Shown piece by piece: positions 6,991-14,765 of a stretch of DNA of 37,135 nucleotides (position 1 is its first letter; each line of letters starts with the position of its first letter). The notes beneath the pieces are model-generated. The model had not been told where the DNA came from and searched no databases. It saw nothing but the letters and a program-made list of their open reading frames with translations. A program made the position numbers and the translations under genes. This DNA is from Lachnospiraceae bacterium. Its GTDB lineage: Bacteria > Bacillota > Clostridia > Lachnospirales > Lachnospiraceae. The DNA is taken from assembly GCA_021202635.1 (NCBI GenBank), contig JAJQCQ010000017.1, positions 7,840 through 44,974 of the forward strand, written 5' to 3'.

Positions 6991-8205
6991 TCAATCGTTT
7001 ATAACCGCAATCTTCAGACCGGTCATTGCCAGGTTGGTCTGCAGCGCTTCGTTGATCTGATCGAGCGGGAACCGGTCGGTAATCAGGTCCGAAATCGGAA
7101 GTCCGATCGCCTTTGCCCTCCGCAGGAAATCAAAGGTCGTCGCGTAGTCGCGCAGATTGTATACCCAGGAGCCCACAATCGTGATCTCTTTTGAGCAGAT
7201 ATCAAAATGCGGGTTGATCGTGGCGTCGCCGCCGTTCACAAAGAAGCCCAGCTCACAGAGGCCACCGCCGTTGCGGATGAATTTATAGATGTTGGAATGT
7301 CCGCCCGGCGCGCCGGTGCACTGGAATGCAAAATCTGCCAGATGTCCGCCGAACGCATCCTTTACGCCGCCTGCCAGGGCTTCAATCCCCTTAAAGTTCT
7401 TGAAGTTAACGGAGGTTTCCGCACCCATCTTTTTCGCGAATGCCAGCCGTCCCTCGTTTCCGTCTACCGCACAGATATTTTCCACGCCCATCGTGCGCAG
7501 CACCGCGATGCACAGAAGGCCGATCGGACCGCAGCCCTGCACGACCACTCTGCTGTTAAAGCGGAGGATGCCGGTGGTCTTCGCACGCTCTACCGCGTGC
7601 ACCAGCACCGCCGCCGGCTCAATCAGGATTCTTGAATCCAGGTCCAGATCGCTCACGTTAAAGAAGGTGGAGCCAAACCCGCCGCCGCGGATAAAGATGT
7701 AATCGGAAAACCAGCCGTTCAGATGAATATCATCGTCCGGCAGAAGACCGTATACGTCCGCGCCGCCCACATTTTTCTTATTCAGGTCGAACATCGTGAT
7801 TTCCGGGTCATCCTTGAAAATCATGCAGGTGACGATCTTATCGCCGATTTTCACTGGTTTCCCGGCTGTATCCGTCTTTACATTTTTTCCCATGGCCACG
7901 ATCTCACCGGTGCCCTCATGTCCCAGCGCGACCGGAATCAGGCCAAAGGGGTCATTTTTAAACTCGTGCGCGTCTGTTCCGCAGACACCGCAGCCCTCTA
8001 CCTTTACCAGAATATCATCATCGCCCACCGGCGGAATCGGATATTCCTTTACATCAAAATGATTTTTCGCCGTCAGCACAGCGACCCGCGCCGTCTTCGG
8101 GATGCCGCCGCGCACCGCGCCTGTGGAAGTACCTGCCGCGCTGCCATTCATCCCGGCAAGAACCTGCCTGACGATCTCTTCTATATTAGCACTGTTCATT
8201 TCCAT
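6991..8205 (-). CDS. Zinc-type (MDR) alcohol dehydrogenase with BMC targeting helix
   Basis: A medium-chain dehydrogenase with GCGVCGTDAHE (catalytic zinc ligand Cys and its neighbourhood), LGHEGTGEI (zinc ligand His) and the Rossmann motif GCGPIGLL. The N-terminal helix ANIEEIVRQVLAGM followed by a Ser/Gly/Ala linker is a typical encapsulation peptide. It probably reduces propionaldehyde to propanol to recycle NADH; reducing lactaldehyde to 1,2-propanediol is a second possibility. The sequence lacks the cysteine tetrad of the structural-zinc lobe. GGAGG lies 11 bases before ATG 8205; an upstream ATG at 8214 is too close to it. The gene starts 15 bp after pduP. Propanediol BMCs more often carry an iron-type PduQ. 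Confidence 0.88.
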   Translation of the reverse strand: MEMNSANIEEIVRQVLAGMNGSAAGTSTGAVRGGIPKTARVAVLTAKNHFDVKEYPIPPVGDDDILVKVEGCGVCGTDAHEFKNDPFGLIPVALGHEGTGEIVAMGKNVKTDTAGKPVKIGDKIVTCMIFKDDPEITMFDLNKKNVGGADVYGLLPDDDIHLNGWFSDYIFIRGGGFGSTFFNVSDLDLDSRILIEPAAVLVHAVERAKTTGILRFNSRVVVQGCGPIGLLCIAVLRTMGVENICAVDGNEGRLAFAKKMGAETSVNFKNFKGIEALAGGVKDAFGGHLADFAFQCTGAPGGHSNIYKFIRNGGGLCELGFFVNGGDATINPHFDICSKEITIVGSWVYNLRDYATTFDFLRRAKAIGLPISDLITDRFPLDQINEALQTNLAMTGLKIAVIND

Positions 8206-8220
8206 AAATTTCATTACCTC

Positions 8221-9642
8221 CTACCGGATACACAGACTGTCTGTCATCACACAGCGTCTTCTCTTCGTAAAGGTACTGGCGCTGGTAAGTCCCTCGCCGG
8301 TACGGCTCGCAATGGTGAAAGTACAGAAGCCCTCGCCGCCAAAACCAATGGCTGAATAAGATGGCCCGTTCTTCACCAGGATCGCCGTGTCAATCGCTTT
8401 CGCATATTTCGTGATGTTGTCCACATTCTTGGAATGAATATGTGCGGAATGACGGTTGCCATGCTCCAGCCAGACGGCCTGCTCCACCGCGTCGTCAAAA
8501 TCCTTTGCCCGCACCATTCCCAGAATCGGCATCATCAGCTCCGTCGTAATCAACGGATGCTCTTTTGGCCCTTCAAAGACGATGCAGCGGATGTTCGCCG
8601 GGGCATCCACGCCAATCATGGCGAGCAGCGTGCGCGCGTCGCGTCCCACGCATTTGCGGTTCAGCTTGCCGCCCTCGAGTACAACCGCCGTGAGCGCGTC
8701 CTGCTCCTCTTTCGATGCCAGATAGCAGTCGTTTTCCGTGACCAGGTAATGCATCAGTTCATCCGCGATAGTGGACACCGCTACGATCTCCTTCTCTGCG
8801 ATGCAGGGCAGGTTGTTATCAAAGGTACAGCCATTCACGATATCCTGCGCCGCTTTGCGGATATCCGCTGTCTCATCCACCAGCGCCGGAGGATTGCCCG
8901 CGCCCGCGCCGATGCCGCGTTTGCCGGAGGAAAGCACCGCCGTCACCACGCCAGGGCCGCCGGTCGCAGCAATCAGGGGGATGTCCTTGTGCTTCATCAT
9001 GACATTGCTGGTCTCCAGTGTCGGCTTCTCCACGGTCACACAGACGTTGTCCGGACCGCCCGCTTCCAGAGAAGCTTCGTTAATCAGATTGATCGCGTAA
9101 ATCGATGTCTGAATCGCCTGCGGATGCGGGTTAAACACTACCGTGTTGCCGCCCGCCAGCATTCCAATTGTATTACAGAGGACCGTCTCGCTCGGGTTCG
9201 TACACGGTGTAATCGCACCGATGACGCCAAACGGCCCCATTTCGATCAGAGTCAGCCCCCGGTCGCCGGACCAGGCAGTCGTCGTGATATCCTCCGTGCC
9301 TGGCGTCTTGTCCGCCACCAGATGATGCTTCAGAATCTTGTCGCCGACATTGCCCATGCCGGTCTCTTCCACACCCATACGCGCCAGGACTTCCGCGTTC
9401 TCATGGATGTTCTTTCTTATACAGGAGATAATTTTTTCGCGCTGGTCCATGGACATGACACGCACGATCTTCTGCGCGCTCTTTGCGGCCTCGATCGCCT
9501 CATTCATGTCCCTGAAAATGCCGTGTTTTCCCGCCGTTTTTCCTGCGAAACCGGTATTTTCGCCACTCATCTGCCCCTGCGCGTCCAGATTTTTCAGCAC
9601 TGCCTGTACAATCTCCTGTACCATCGTTTCATTGATTGGCAT
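8221..9642 (-). CDS. pduP: CoA-acylating propionaldehyde dehydrogenase PduP
   Basis: PduP oxidises propionaldehyde to propionyl-CoA with NAD+ inside the compartment. The 473-residue protein carries the family signature FDNNLPCIAEKE with catalytic Cys280, and FGVIGAITPCTNPSET in the cofactor domain. Residues 1-20 form the encapsulation helix (ETMVQEIVQAVLKNL), followed by a flexible linker up to about residue 40. A strong AGGAGG site overlaps the stop codon of the preceding aldolase gene, which points to translational coupling. With PduL and the alcohol dehydrogenase it closes the NAD+ and CoA cycles in the lumen. Confidence 0.95.
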   Translation of the reverse strand: MPINETMVQEIVQAVLKNLDAQGQMSGENTGFAGKTAGKHGIFRDMNEAIEAAKSAQKIVRVMSMDQREKIISCIRKNIHENAEVLARMGVEETGMGNVGDKILKHHLVADKTPGTEDITTTAWSGDRGLTLIEMGPFGVIGAITPCTNPSETVLCNTIGMLAGGNTVVFNPHPQAIQTSIYAINLINEASLEAGGPDNVCVTVEKPTLETSNVMMKHKDIPLIAATGGPGVVTAVLSSGKRGIGAGAGNPPALVDETADIRKAAQDIVNGCTFDNNLPCIAEKEIVAVSTIADELMHYLVTENDCYLASKEEQDALTAVVLEGGKLNRKCVGRDARTLLAMIGVDAPANIRCIVFEGPKEHPLITTELMMPILGMVRAKDFDDAVEQAVWLEHGNRHSAHIHSKNVDNITKYAKAIDTAILVKNGPSYSAIGFGGEGFCTFTIASRTGEGLTSASTFTKRRRCVMTDSLCIR

Positions 9643-9654
9643 GCGCTCTTCCTC

Positions 9655-10509
9655 CTAGGCACCCAGCTGCTCCAGCACCTGCTTTGTAATCTTCGCAACC
9701 AGCTCCGGGTCTACGCCGTCCGCTTTTTTCTCAGACGGATTCTTGCCTACGAAATCATACTGATAACCCGGGAACTGCTTATAGCTCTCATCCTCGCAGA
9801 TCCCGCAGTTGTGGCAATTCTTTCCATCCTTATTCTGGCAAAGGCTTGCCGGATGCTTTCCCGCCATGCCGAATTTACGGCGGATCGCGTAAAGCTTTTC
9901 AATATTCTTCTCATCAAATTCCTTCGGGCCGCCCAGCATTTTCGACTGGTAGAGGAGCTGTGCGTAGAACTCTACGGACTCCATCTTCATATAGGCCGCA
10001 GTCAGGTCCGTCGACCAGGTCAGCGCGCCGTGATTCTCCAGAAGCACTGCGTCAAAATACGGAAGATATTTTTCCAGACGATCCGGAATCTCATTCGTAG
10101 ACGGTGTGCCGTACTCTGCGATCGGTACACAGCCAAGAGCGATTATCGCTTCCGGCATGATCGGCTGTGTCAGCGGAATCCCCGCGATCGCAAAGGAAGT
10201 CGCGTAAACTGGATGCGCATGGATTACGCTGCCGACGTCCGGTCTCTTCTCATAGACTCTCATGTGCATCTTGATCTCAGACGACGGCTTAAAGCCCGGA
10301 TTCGCCTGAATCACTTCGCCCTTCGCGTTCACCTTGCAGATGAAATCCGGGGTCATAAAGCCCTTTGAGACTCCGGTCGGCGTGCAGAGGAACTCATTGT
10401 CATTCAGCTTAACAGAAATATTTCCGTCATTCGCCGCTACCATGTTGCGGTCATAGATGCGCTTTCCTATGTCGCAAATCTGTTTTTTGATCTCATACTC
10501 ATTTACCAT
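9655..10509 (-). CDS. Class II sugar-phosphate aldolase (fuculose/rhamnulose-1-P type) targeted to the BMC
   Basis: This 284-residue aldolase would split L-fuculose- or L-rhamnulose-1-phosphate into DHAP and lactaldehyde. Zinc ligands are visible as HAHP (His97, His99) and ENHG (His160), with the catalytic Glu78 in SSEIKMHMR. The core ends near residue 215. A tail with NCHNCGIC (Cys232, 235, 238) follows, then a linker and a C-terminal helix, VDPELVAKITKQVLEQL (266-282), which looks like an encapsulation peptide. I chose ATG 10509 because GGAGG lies 7 bases upstream; the open frame extends to 10605 without a site. It is the first gene of the compartment operon. Its presence ties the compartment to deoxyhexose use rather than choline or ethanolamine. 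Confidence 0.92.
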   Translation of the reverse strand: MVNEYEIKKQICDIGKRIYDRNMVAANDGNISVKLNDNEFLCTPTGVSKGFMTPDFICKVNAKGEVIQANPGFKPSSEIKMHMRVYEKRPDVGSVIHAHPVYATSFAIAGIPLTQPIMPEAIIALGCVPIAEYGTPSTNEIPDRLEKYLPYFDAVLLENHGALTWSTDLTAAYMKMESVEFYAQLLYQSKMLGGPKEFDEKNIEKLYAIRRKFGMAGKHPASLCQNKDGKNCHNCGICEDESYKQFPGYQYDFVGKNPSEKKADGVDPELVAKITKQVLEQLGA

Positions 10510-10646
10510 GATTTTGCCTCCGTGTGTTCTTCCGCTATGTGGACGCGCTGCCGCAGACCGGAATGTTTTTGTGCTTCCACTTACCGCTGCGACTTTCCTT
10601 CGCAAGAGGCGTGTGGGGTGATTAGATTTATCATTTTCTGACTTTT

Positions 10647-10675
10647 ATCCTACAACGCTCCACACAATCCGTCAA
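10647..10675 (-). promoter_or_regulatory. Sigma-A-type promoter of the BMC operon
   Basis: On the minus strand TTGACG (10675-10670) and TAGGAT (10652-10647) are separated by 17 bases. The start of transcription would be near 10640, giving a leader of about 130 bases before the aldolase start. Phased TGTTG repeats lie directly upstream. Confidence 0.65.
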
Positions 10676-10683
10676 GTATTTCT

Positions 10684-10723
10684 TGTTGATTTTTGTTGGA
10701 TTTTCTGTGTTTTGTGTTGGATT
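10684..10723. promoter_or_regulatory. Candidate DeoR operator: three phased TGTTG(G)AT repeats
   Basis: TGTTGATTT at 10684, TGTTGGATT at 10694 and TGTTGGATT at 10715 are spaced 10 and 21 bp apart, so all face the same side of the helix. They begin 9 bp upstream of the BMC operon -35 box. The same pair with the same 10-bp spacing overlaps the -35 region of the dehydratase promoter. Direct repeats of this kind are typical DeoR-family sites. Confidence 0.55.
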
Positions 10724-10730
10724 CCGTTTT

Positions 10731-10777
10731 GTTTCACAGTTTCAGACAGCTGTTCGGTTCGCGGCCTGCTGTTCATA
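10731..10777. repeat. Degenerate copy of the GTAAC-GTTCAG palindromic element
   Basis: On the minus strand it contains GAACAGCAGGCCGC, shared with the element at 4003-4055, and then AGCTGT and CTGAAACTGTG in place of the second arm. It lies just after the activase stop codon and before the BMC operon promoter. ACAGCT at 10780-10785 can pair with the ACAGCTGT at 10746, which may help end the upstream transcript, although no clear T-run follows. Confidence 0.5.
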
Positions 10778-10788
10778 AGAGCTGTTTT

Positions 10789-11580
10789 TTATCCCCCGAT
10801 CTGGCAGTCCAGGGTGCAGACCGCATGCACCGCTTTTTTCAGCGTATCCATATGCTCCGCGGTCGGAGGGAGAATCTCTTTCATCTGATAATCCCGACCC
10901 AGTCCGTCGTATTTATCCTGTCCCAGCCGGTGATACGGCAAAAGGTGAATTTTCCGCACCCCGGGCAGCGTCGCGGCAAAGCGCGCGATCGCCTGAATCT
11001 CTTCCACCGAATCGTTAAAGGTGGGGATCACCGGCACACGAATGATCAGCTCTGTCTGCCCGGAGAGTGCCACCTTTCTGGCATTTTCCAGCATCAGAGC
11101 ATTATCCCTGCCCGTAAATTCCTTATGCTTCGCCCCATTCATGTGCTTGATATCCATCAGATAACGGTCCAGCCAGGGAAGAATCGCCTCGATCTTCTCC
11201 CAGGGCGCACAGGCCATACTCTCGATCGCGGTGTTAATGCCATGCTCCTTCGCCGCCCGCAAAAGAGCTGCGGTAAATTCCGGCTGGCAGAGACATTCCC
11301 CGCCGGAAAGCGTCATCCCGCCGCCGGAGCGGTAATAATACGGGCGATCCTGTTCCACCTCGGAGAGCATCTCACGCACCGTCACATCCCTTCCGATCGT
11401 CTTCTCCACACCCTGCACCATCATCGTCTGAATCCGGTACTCCTGCGACTCCGGATTGCAGCACCAGCGGCAGCGGAGCACACAGCCTTTTAAAAACACA
11501 ATTGTACGGATCCCCGGACCATCATGAATGGAATACCGCTGAATGTCAAAAACGCGGCCGGTCGTGTCCATGTAATCCAT
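10789..11580 (-). CDS. Glycyl radical enzyme activating enzyme (radical SAM), short form
   Basis: This radical SAM protein installs the glycyl radical on the diol dehydratase. The cluster motif CVLRCRWC supplies Cys33, Cys37 and Cys40. The N-terminal DIQRYSIHDGPGIRT and the SAM-binding SGGGMTLSGGE are typical of the family. It is 263 residues long, whereas many activases of this group have about 300. The missing part lies right after CNPESQ, where the ferredoxin-like insert with two extra [4Fe-4S] clusters normally sits; here it is only a short segment without Cys motifs. The gene follows the dehydratase by 192 bp and shares its promoter. Confidence 0.93.
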   Translation of the reverse strand: MDYMDTTGRVFDIQRYSIHDGPGIRTIVFLKGCVLRCRWCCNPESQEYRIQTMMVQGVEKTIGRDVTVREMLSEVEQDRPYYYRSGGGMTLSGGECLCQPEFTAALLRAAKEHGINTAIESMACAPWEKIEAILPWLDRYLMDIKHMNGAKHKEFTGRDNALMLENARKVALSGQTELIIRVPVIPTFNDSVEEIQAIARFAATLPGVRKIHLLPYHRLGQDKYDGLGRDYQMKEILPPTAEHMDTLKKAVHAVCTLDCQIGG

Positions 11581-11618
11581 GTCATCCTCCTCTTACCCGT
11601 ATACGCATTTGCCAAAGT

Positions 11619-11773
11619 ACGAGAAAGTCAGTTGCTACGTGCTTCGCACTCTCGCAGCTGCCGCCGTCATTCGTAATCCGCGCTACTTACTCATGTCGTC
11701 TTGATTGTCTAATATCCAGCCCCTCTGACATGCAAGCATGTCTCGTGACTGGTTATTGACAATACTTTCTCGT
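11619..11773. repeat. Spacer flanked by a 10-bp inverted repeat between dehydratase and activase
   Basis: ACGAGAAAGT at 11619-11628 is the exact reverse complement of ACTTTCTCGT at 11764-11773, which overlaps the dehydratase stop codon. Inside it is a hairpin, GACATGC/GCATGTC, at 11727-11742. The boundaries suggest a small inserted element or a long-range stem in the mRNA. There is no open frame of note inside. Confidence 0.4.
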
Positions 11774-14298
11774 CAGAACCCCTGCTCGGTGCGGTTGATA
11801 ATATCATCCTGCAGGGAGCGGGAAAGTGTCGTAAACAGCGCGCTGTAACCCGCCACACGCACCACCAGCTGCTTATAATTCTCCGGATGCTCCTGCGCGT
11901 CCAGCAATGTCTCACGGCTGACCACGTTAAACTGCATATGCATACCCTTCTGGTCAAAGAAGCCGCGGATCAGCGCCACGAATTTCTCCAGTCCTTCCCG
12001 GCCGGAAAGCGCGGATGGGTGAAATTTCTGGTTAAACAGAGTGCCGTTCGATACAATAAAATGATCCAGCCGCGCCACCGAGCTTGCCGCCGCGGTCGGC
12101 CCCTTCACATCTCGACCGGCGGATGGAGAAACGCCGTCTGCCACCGAGGTGTGTGCGTAGCGCCCATCCGGGGTGGCGCCTGTCTGTGCCCCAAGCGGCA
12201 CATTCGCAGAGACCGGATACAGCCCCGCCTGATACCAGCCGCCTCTCGGATTGCGGAAGGTCTGAACCGGCTTTGTATAATAGTAAGCCATTTCCCGCGC
12301 CAGCTGGTCGACCTCCGGAATATTATTGCCATACTTCGGCGCCGCCTCGATCAAGGAATGAATCTCCTCATAGCGCGCCAGCTTTGCCGGCTCCGGTTTC
12401 GTGCTCAGCACCGTCCGCAGCACCGTCCCGGCCATATTCGCGTCAACCGTCTGCCCGGAGGCTAACGCTTCTCTCAGAATCGTTGTCGTCAGATCTGCCG
12501 CTGAGCGCTCGTCCAGTCCCTTGCCGTAATTCCAGGCCAGTGCCTCTTTGAGCTCCTGCATGGTAAATTTTTTCTGCTCATAGACCAGGGTGCGGATTGC
12601 ATAAAACGAATCCGCGATGTTTGCAATGCCGAAGCCCTGCGGGCCGGTAAAATTATACCTTGCGCCGCCCTCCTGCAGAGATTTCCCGCTTTTCAGGCAG
12701 TCGTCCACCAGACAGGATCCAAATGGAAGCGGGCAGCGCTCAGCGTGCGCTACATCGATGGCATTGTCCGCGTTCACCAGCAGGGAAATGCAGTAATCCA
12801 TCTGCTTTTTATAGGCGTCGCAGAATTCCTCAAAGGTCTCCATCTTCGTGACGTCGCCCGTCTCAATTCCCACCAGCTCGCCCTTGTCCCAGCCATTGGA
12901 AAAGACCAGCTCCAGCGGGCGGCACATATTGAAGAATGCCGCGTCATGCCAGCCATCCGTCCTGCCTGCCTTCTGCGGCTCCACACAGCCGATGATGCAG
13001 TAATCCCGCGCCTCTTCGAGAGAAAGTCCCCGGTTCTGCAGGGACGGGATAATCACCTCGTCGTTATAATAGGCCGGCTGCCCAAGGCCTGTGCGGGTCA
13101 GCTCCGCCGCCTTAATCAGGAATTCATGCGGCGAACCGTTCCAGACGCGGATGGAAAACGAGGGCTGCGGCAGATGCACATGCTTCGAGGCCTGAATGCA
13201 CATAAAGGAAAGATCATTGGTCGCGTCTTCTCCGTTTTCATCCTGCCCGCCGGCAATCAGGTTCTGAAACAGACTGTAGCCCGCAAAACCCTCCGCGGAC
13301 ACGCCATCGCGGCACTTATTCAGGTCATTGAGCTTCACCCATATGCAATCCATCAGCTCCTGCGCAAATTCGCGGGTGATTTTCCCCTGCTCCATGTCCT
13401 TCTTATAATAAGGGTACATATACTGGTCAAACCGCCCCGGAGAAATCGAGTGCCCGCTCGACTCCATCTGCAGCAGCTGCTGAACAAACCAGAACGACTG
13501 ACAGGCCTCATAAAAGCTGCGCGCCCCTTTTGCCGGAACCCGATCACAGTTCGCCGCAATCGTCAAAAGCTCCTGCCGTCTGACGGGATCCGCGCACTGC
13601 CCCGCCATCTCTCTGGCCAGCGCCGCATAACGGCCGGCATACTCCATCACCGCCTGACAGCTTACAATCACTGCCCGCAGAAAGCTCGACTTTTTCGCGA
13701 AATCGCCATCGCCCACATGGCAGGCGGCCAGCTCGGCCTCTGTCTTCTCAATGATCCCTTCGCAGCCAATCTCCAGCACTTCCCAGTATTTGACGGTAAT
13801 ATGCCCGATCCCGTTGTAGTAATAATTTCCGGGCGTAAAAATGCCGTGTTCGATCGCCCGCGCTGCTTCCGGCGCCATATAAGCGGATGCCAGCTCACTG
13901 GTCGTCTTGCCCTTCCAGTATTTATGTACTTCTTTAAGCTCCGCCTTTGTCTCCTCCGCAATAAAAAACGGATCCGCCGCGCGCGTCGCCACGGTGTCAA
14001 ACTCCGCCTCCAGCCACTCGTACGAATACTCCGGAAACGTCTGACAGCCGCGGGGCGCCAGAGTGCTGCTCCCCACGATCAGTTCCTGATCGCGGATGGT
14101 AATCGGGATGTACCGCAGAATATGTGCAAACGCTTTCGCTCTGCGCATAATGATCGGCTCCCCCTCCGTCTCCTGATAAGACTCCGTCACCAGCTTCGCC
14201 CTGGCCGACTCAATCACCGGCATATTCGCAAACAGGTCGTTAATCAGCTTCGTGATCCGCTCCGTTTTCGGAAGATCCACAATGTGAAACCTCTCCAT
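11773..14298 (-). CDS. B12-independent 1,2-propanediol dehydratase (glycyl radical enzyme)
   Basis: The 841-residue enzyme dehydrates 1,2-propanediol to propionaldehyde by radical chemistry. The glycyl loop RVAGYSALF gives radical Gly817. The thiyl residue is Cys438 with Glu440 in CIIGCVEP. His166 (GIGHITV) and His283 (SSGHSIS) complete the expected active site. From memory these numbers coincide with those of the Roseburia inulinivorans diol dehydratase, which supports a diol rather than choline or pyruvate substrate. The start is ATG 14298 after AAGGAG; the open frame continues to 14373 but has no ribosome site there. I see no clear encapsulation peptide at either end. Its promoter is a perfect consensus, so expression should be strong when derepressed. 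Confidence 0.95.
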   Translation of the reverse strand: MERFHIVDLPKTERITKLINDLFANMPVIESARAKLVTESYQETEGEPIIMRRAKAFAHILRYIPITIRDQELIVGSSTLAPRGCQTFPEYSYEWLEAEFDTVATRAADPFFIAEETKAELKEVHKYWKGKTTSELASAYMAPEAARAIEHGIFTPGNYYYNGIGHITVKYWEVLEIGCEGIIEKTEAELAACHVGDGDFAKKSSFLRAVIVSCQAVMEYAGRYAALAREMAGQCADPVRRQELLTIAANCDRVPAKGARSFYEACQSFWFVQQLLQMESSGHSISPGRFDQYMYPYYKKDMEQGKITREFAQELMDCIWVKLNDLNKCRDGVSAEGFAGYSLFQNLIAGGQDENGEDATNDLSFMCIQASKHVHLPQPSFSIRVWNGSPHEFLIKAAELTRTGLGQPAYYNDEVIIPSLQNRGLSLEEARDYCIIGCVEPQKAGRTDGWHDAAFFNMCRPLELVFSNGWDKGELVGIETGDVTKMETFEEFCDAYKKQMDYCISLLVNADNAIDVAHAERCPLPFGSCLVDDCLKSGKSLQEGGARYNFTGPQGFGIANIADSFYAIRTLVYEQKKFTMQELKEALAWNYGKGLDERSAADLTTTILREALASGQTVDANMAGTVLRTVLSTKPEPAKLARYEEIHSLIEAAPKYGNNIPEVDQLAREMAYYYTKPVQTFRNPRGGWYQAGLYPVSANVPLGAQTGATPDGRYAHTSVADGVSPSAGRDVKGPTAAASSVARLDHFIVSNGTLFNQKFHPSALSGREGLEKFVALIRGFFDQKGMHMQFNVVSRETLLDAQEHPENYKQLVVRVAGYSALFTTLSRSLQDDIINRTEQGF

Positions 14299-14387
14299 GC
14301 TTCTCCTTTCCCATGAATGCCATCCGACATGCCATGTCATTTTTCTTGTATTATGATATGAAGCAAATCGCAACTATTTTTATATGG

Positions 14388-14416
14388 ATTATACTCGTAT
14401 TTGGCAGGCATGTCAA
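14388..14416 (-). promoter_or_regulatory. Consensus sigma-A promoter of the dehydratase-activase unit
   Basis: On the minus strand TTGACA (14416-14411) and TATAAT (14393-14388) match the consensus at all twelve positions, with a 17-base spacer. Transcription would start near 14381, about 83 bases before the dehydratase start. A promoter this strong implies tight repression when the substrate is absent. Confidence 0.85.
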
Positions 14417-14456
14417 CATAATCCAACATTTATATCTGTTATTTTATGTTGTTTCT
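14411..14456. promoter_or_regulatory. Candidate DeoR operators over and upstream of the dehydratase promoter
   Basis: On the minus strand TGTTGGATTA is followed exactly 10 bp later by TGTTGACA, whose end is the -35 box. On the plus strand a second pair, TGTTATTTTA at 14437 and TGTTGTTTCT at 14447, also has 10-bp spacing, with a further TGTTTTTC at 14461. The pairs face each other. Occupying the first pair would block the -35 region. Confidence 0.55.
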
Positions 14457-14765
14457 TAGCTGTTTTTCATGTGGCATTCTGTTGCTCCTGTAACAGAATC
14501 AGGGAATTTAGAAAAATACGATATGATGCGTGCAATAATAATGACTATGTGATAAACTCTGATTGTCCATGAATTTACCTCCGTTGTGTTTTAAGCGGTT
14601 TGCCAGATCTGCATCTATTATACAACGGGGGAACATTCTGGTACTCTGTTTATCGCCTCCAGCATCTGAGAGTCTCCTCAGCTCTGCTGGCGGATTGATA
14701 CTGTTTCATTAATCAGTAGTCCTTACCGACTACATCATTATTATACCAGGAGGCAACTGCTTATT
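14457..14765. other. Regulatory spacer before the GH43 gene
   Basis: No convincing gene lies in these 309 bases; a small open frame at 14384-14572 lacks a ribosome site and overlaps the operator region. The stretch holds an inverted repeat, CCTCCGTTGT (14578-14587) with ACAACGGGGG (14622-14631), which brackets a TATTAT box at 14616-14621 that has no good -35 partner. A two-tier stem follows at 14656-14693: CCAGCA/TGCTGG outside and CTGAG/CTCAG inside. The GH43 promoter is probably here and may need an activator, which is inference. Confidence 0.4.

Noticed and set aside
8434-10368. Long plus-strand open frame (644 codons)
   Set aside because: It lies wholly opposite the PduP and aldolase genes, has no family signature and is rich in Arg/His as expected for antisense frames of GC-biased genes.
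10606-10788. Possible cobalamin riboswitch upstream of the BMC operon
   Set aside because: I looked for the B12-box and the multi-stem layout and saw only the promoter, operator repeats and a decayed palindrome. The pathway is also B12-independent.
12745-14316. Long plus-strand open frame (523 codons)
   Set aside because: It is antisense to the dehydratase gene and shows no recognisable domain.
14384-14572. 62-codon plus-strand frame before GH43
   Set aside because: It has no ribosome site, overlaps the dehydratase promoter and operators, and has no recognisable features.
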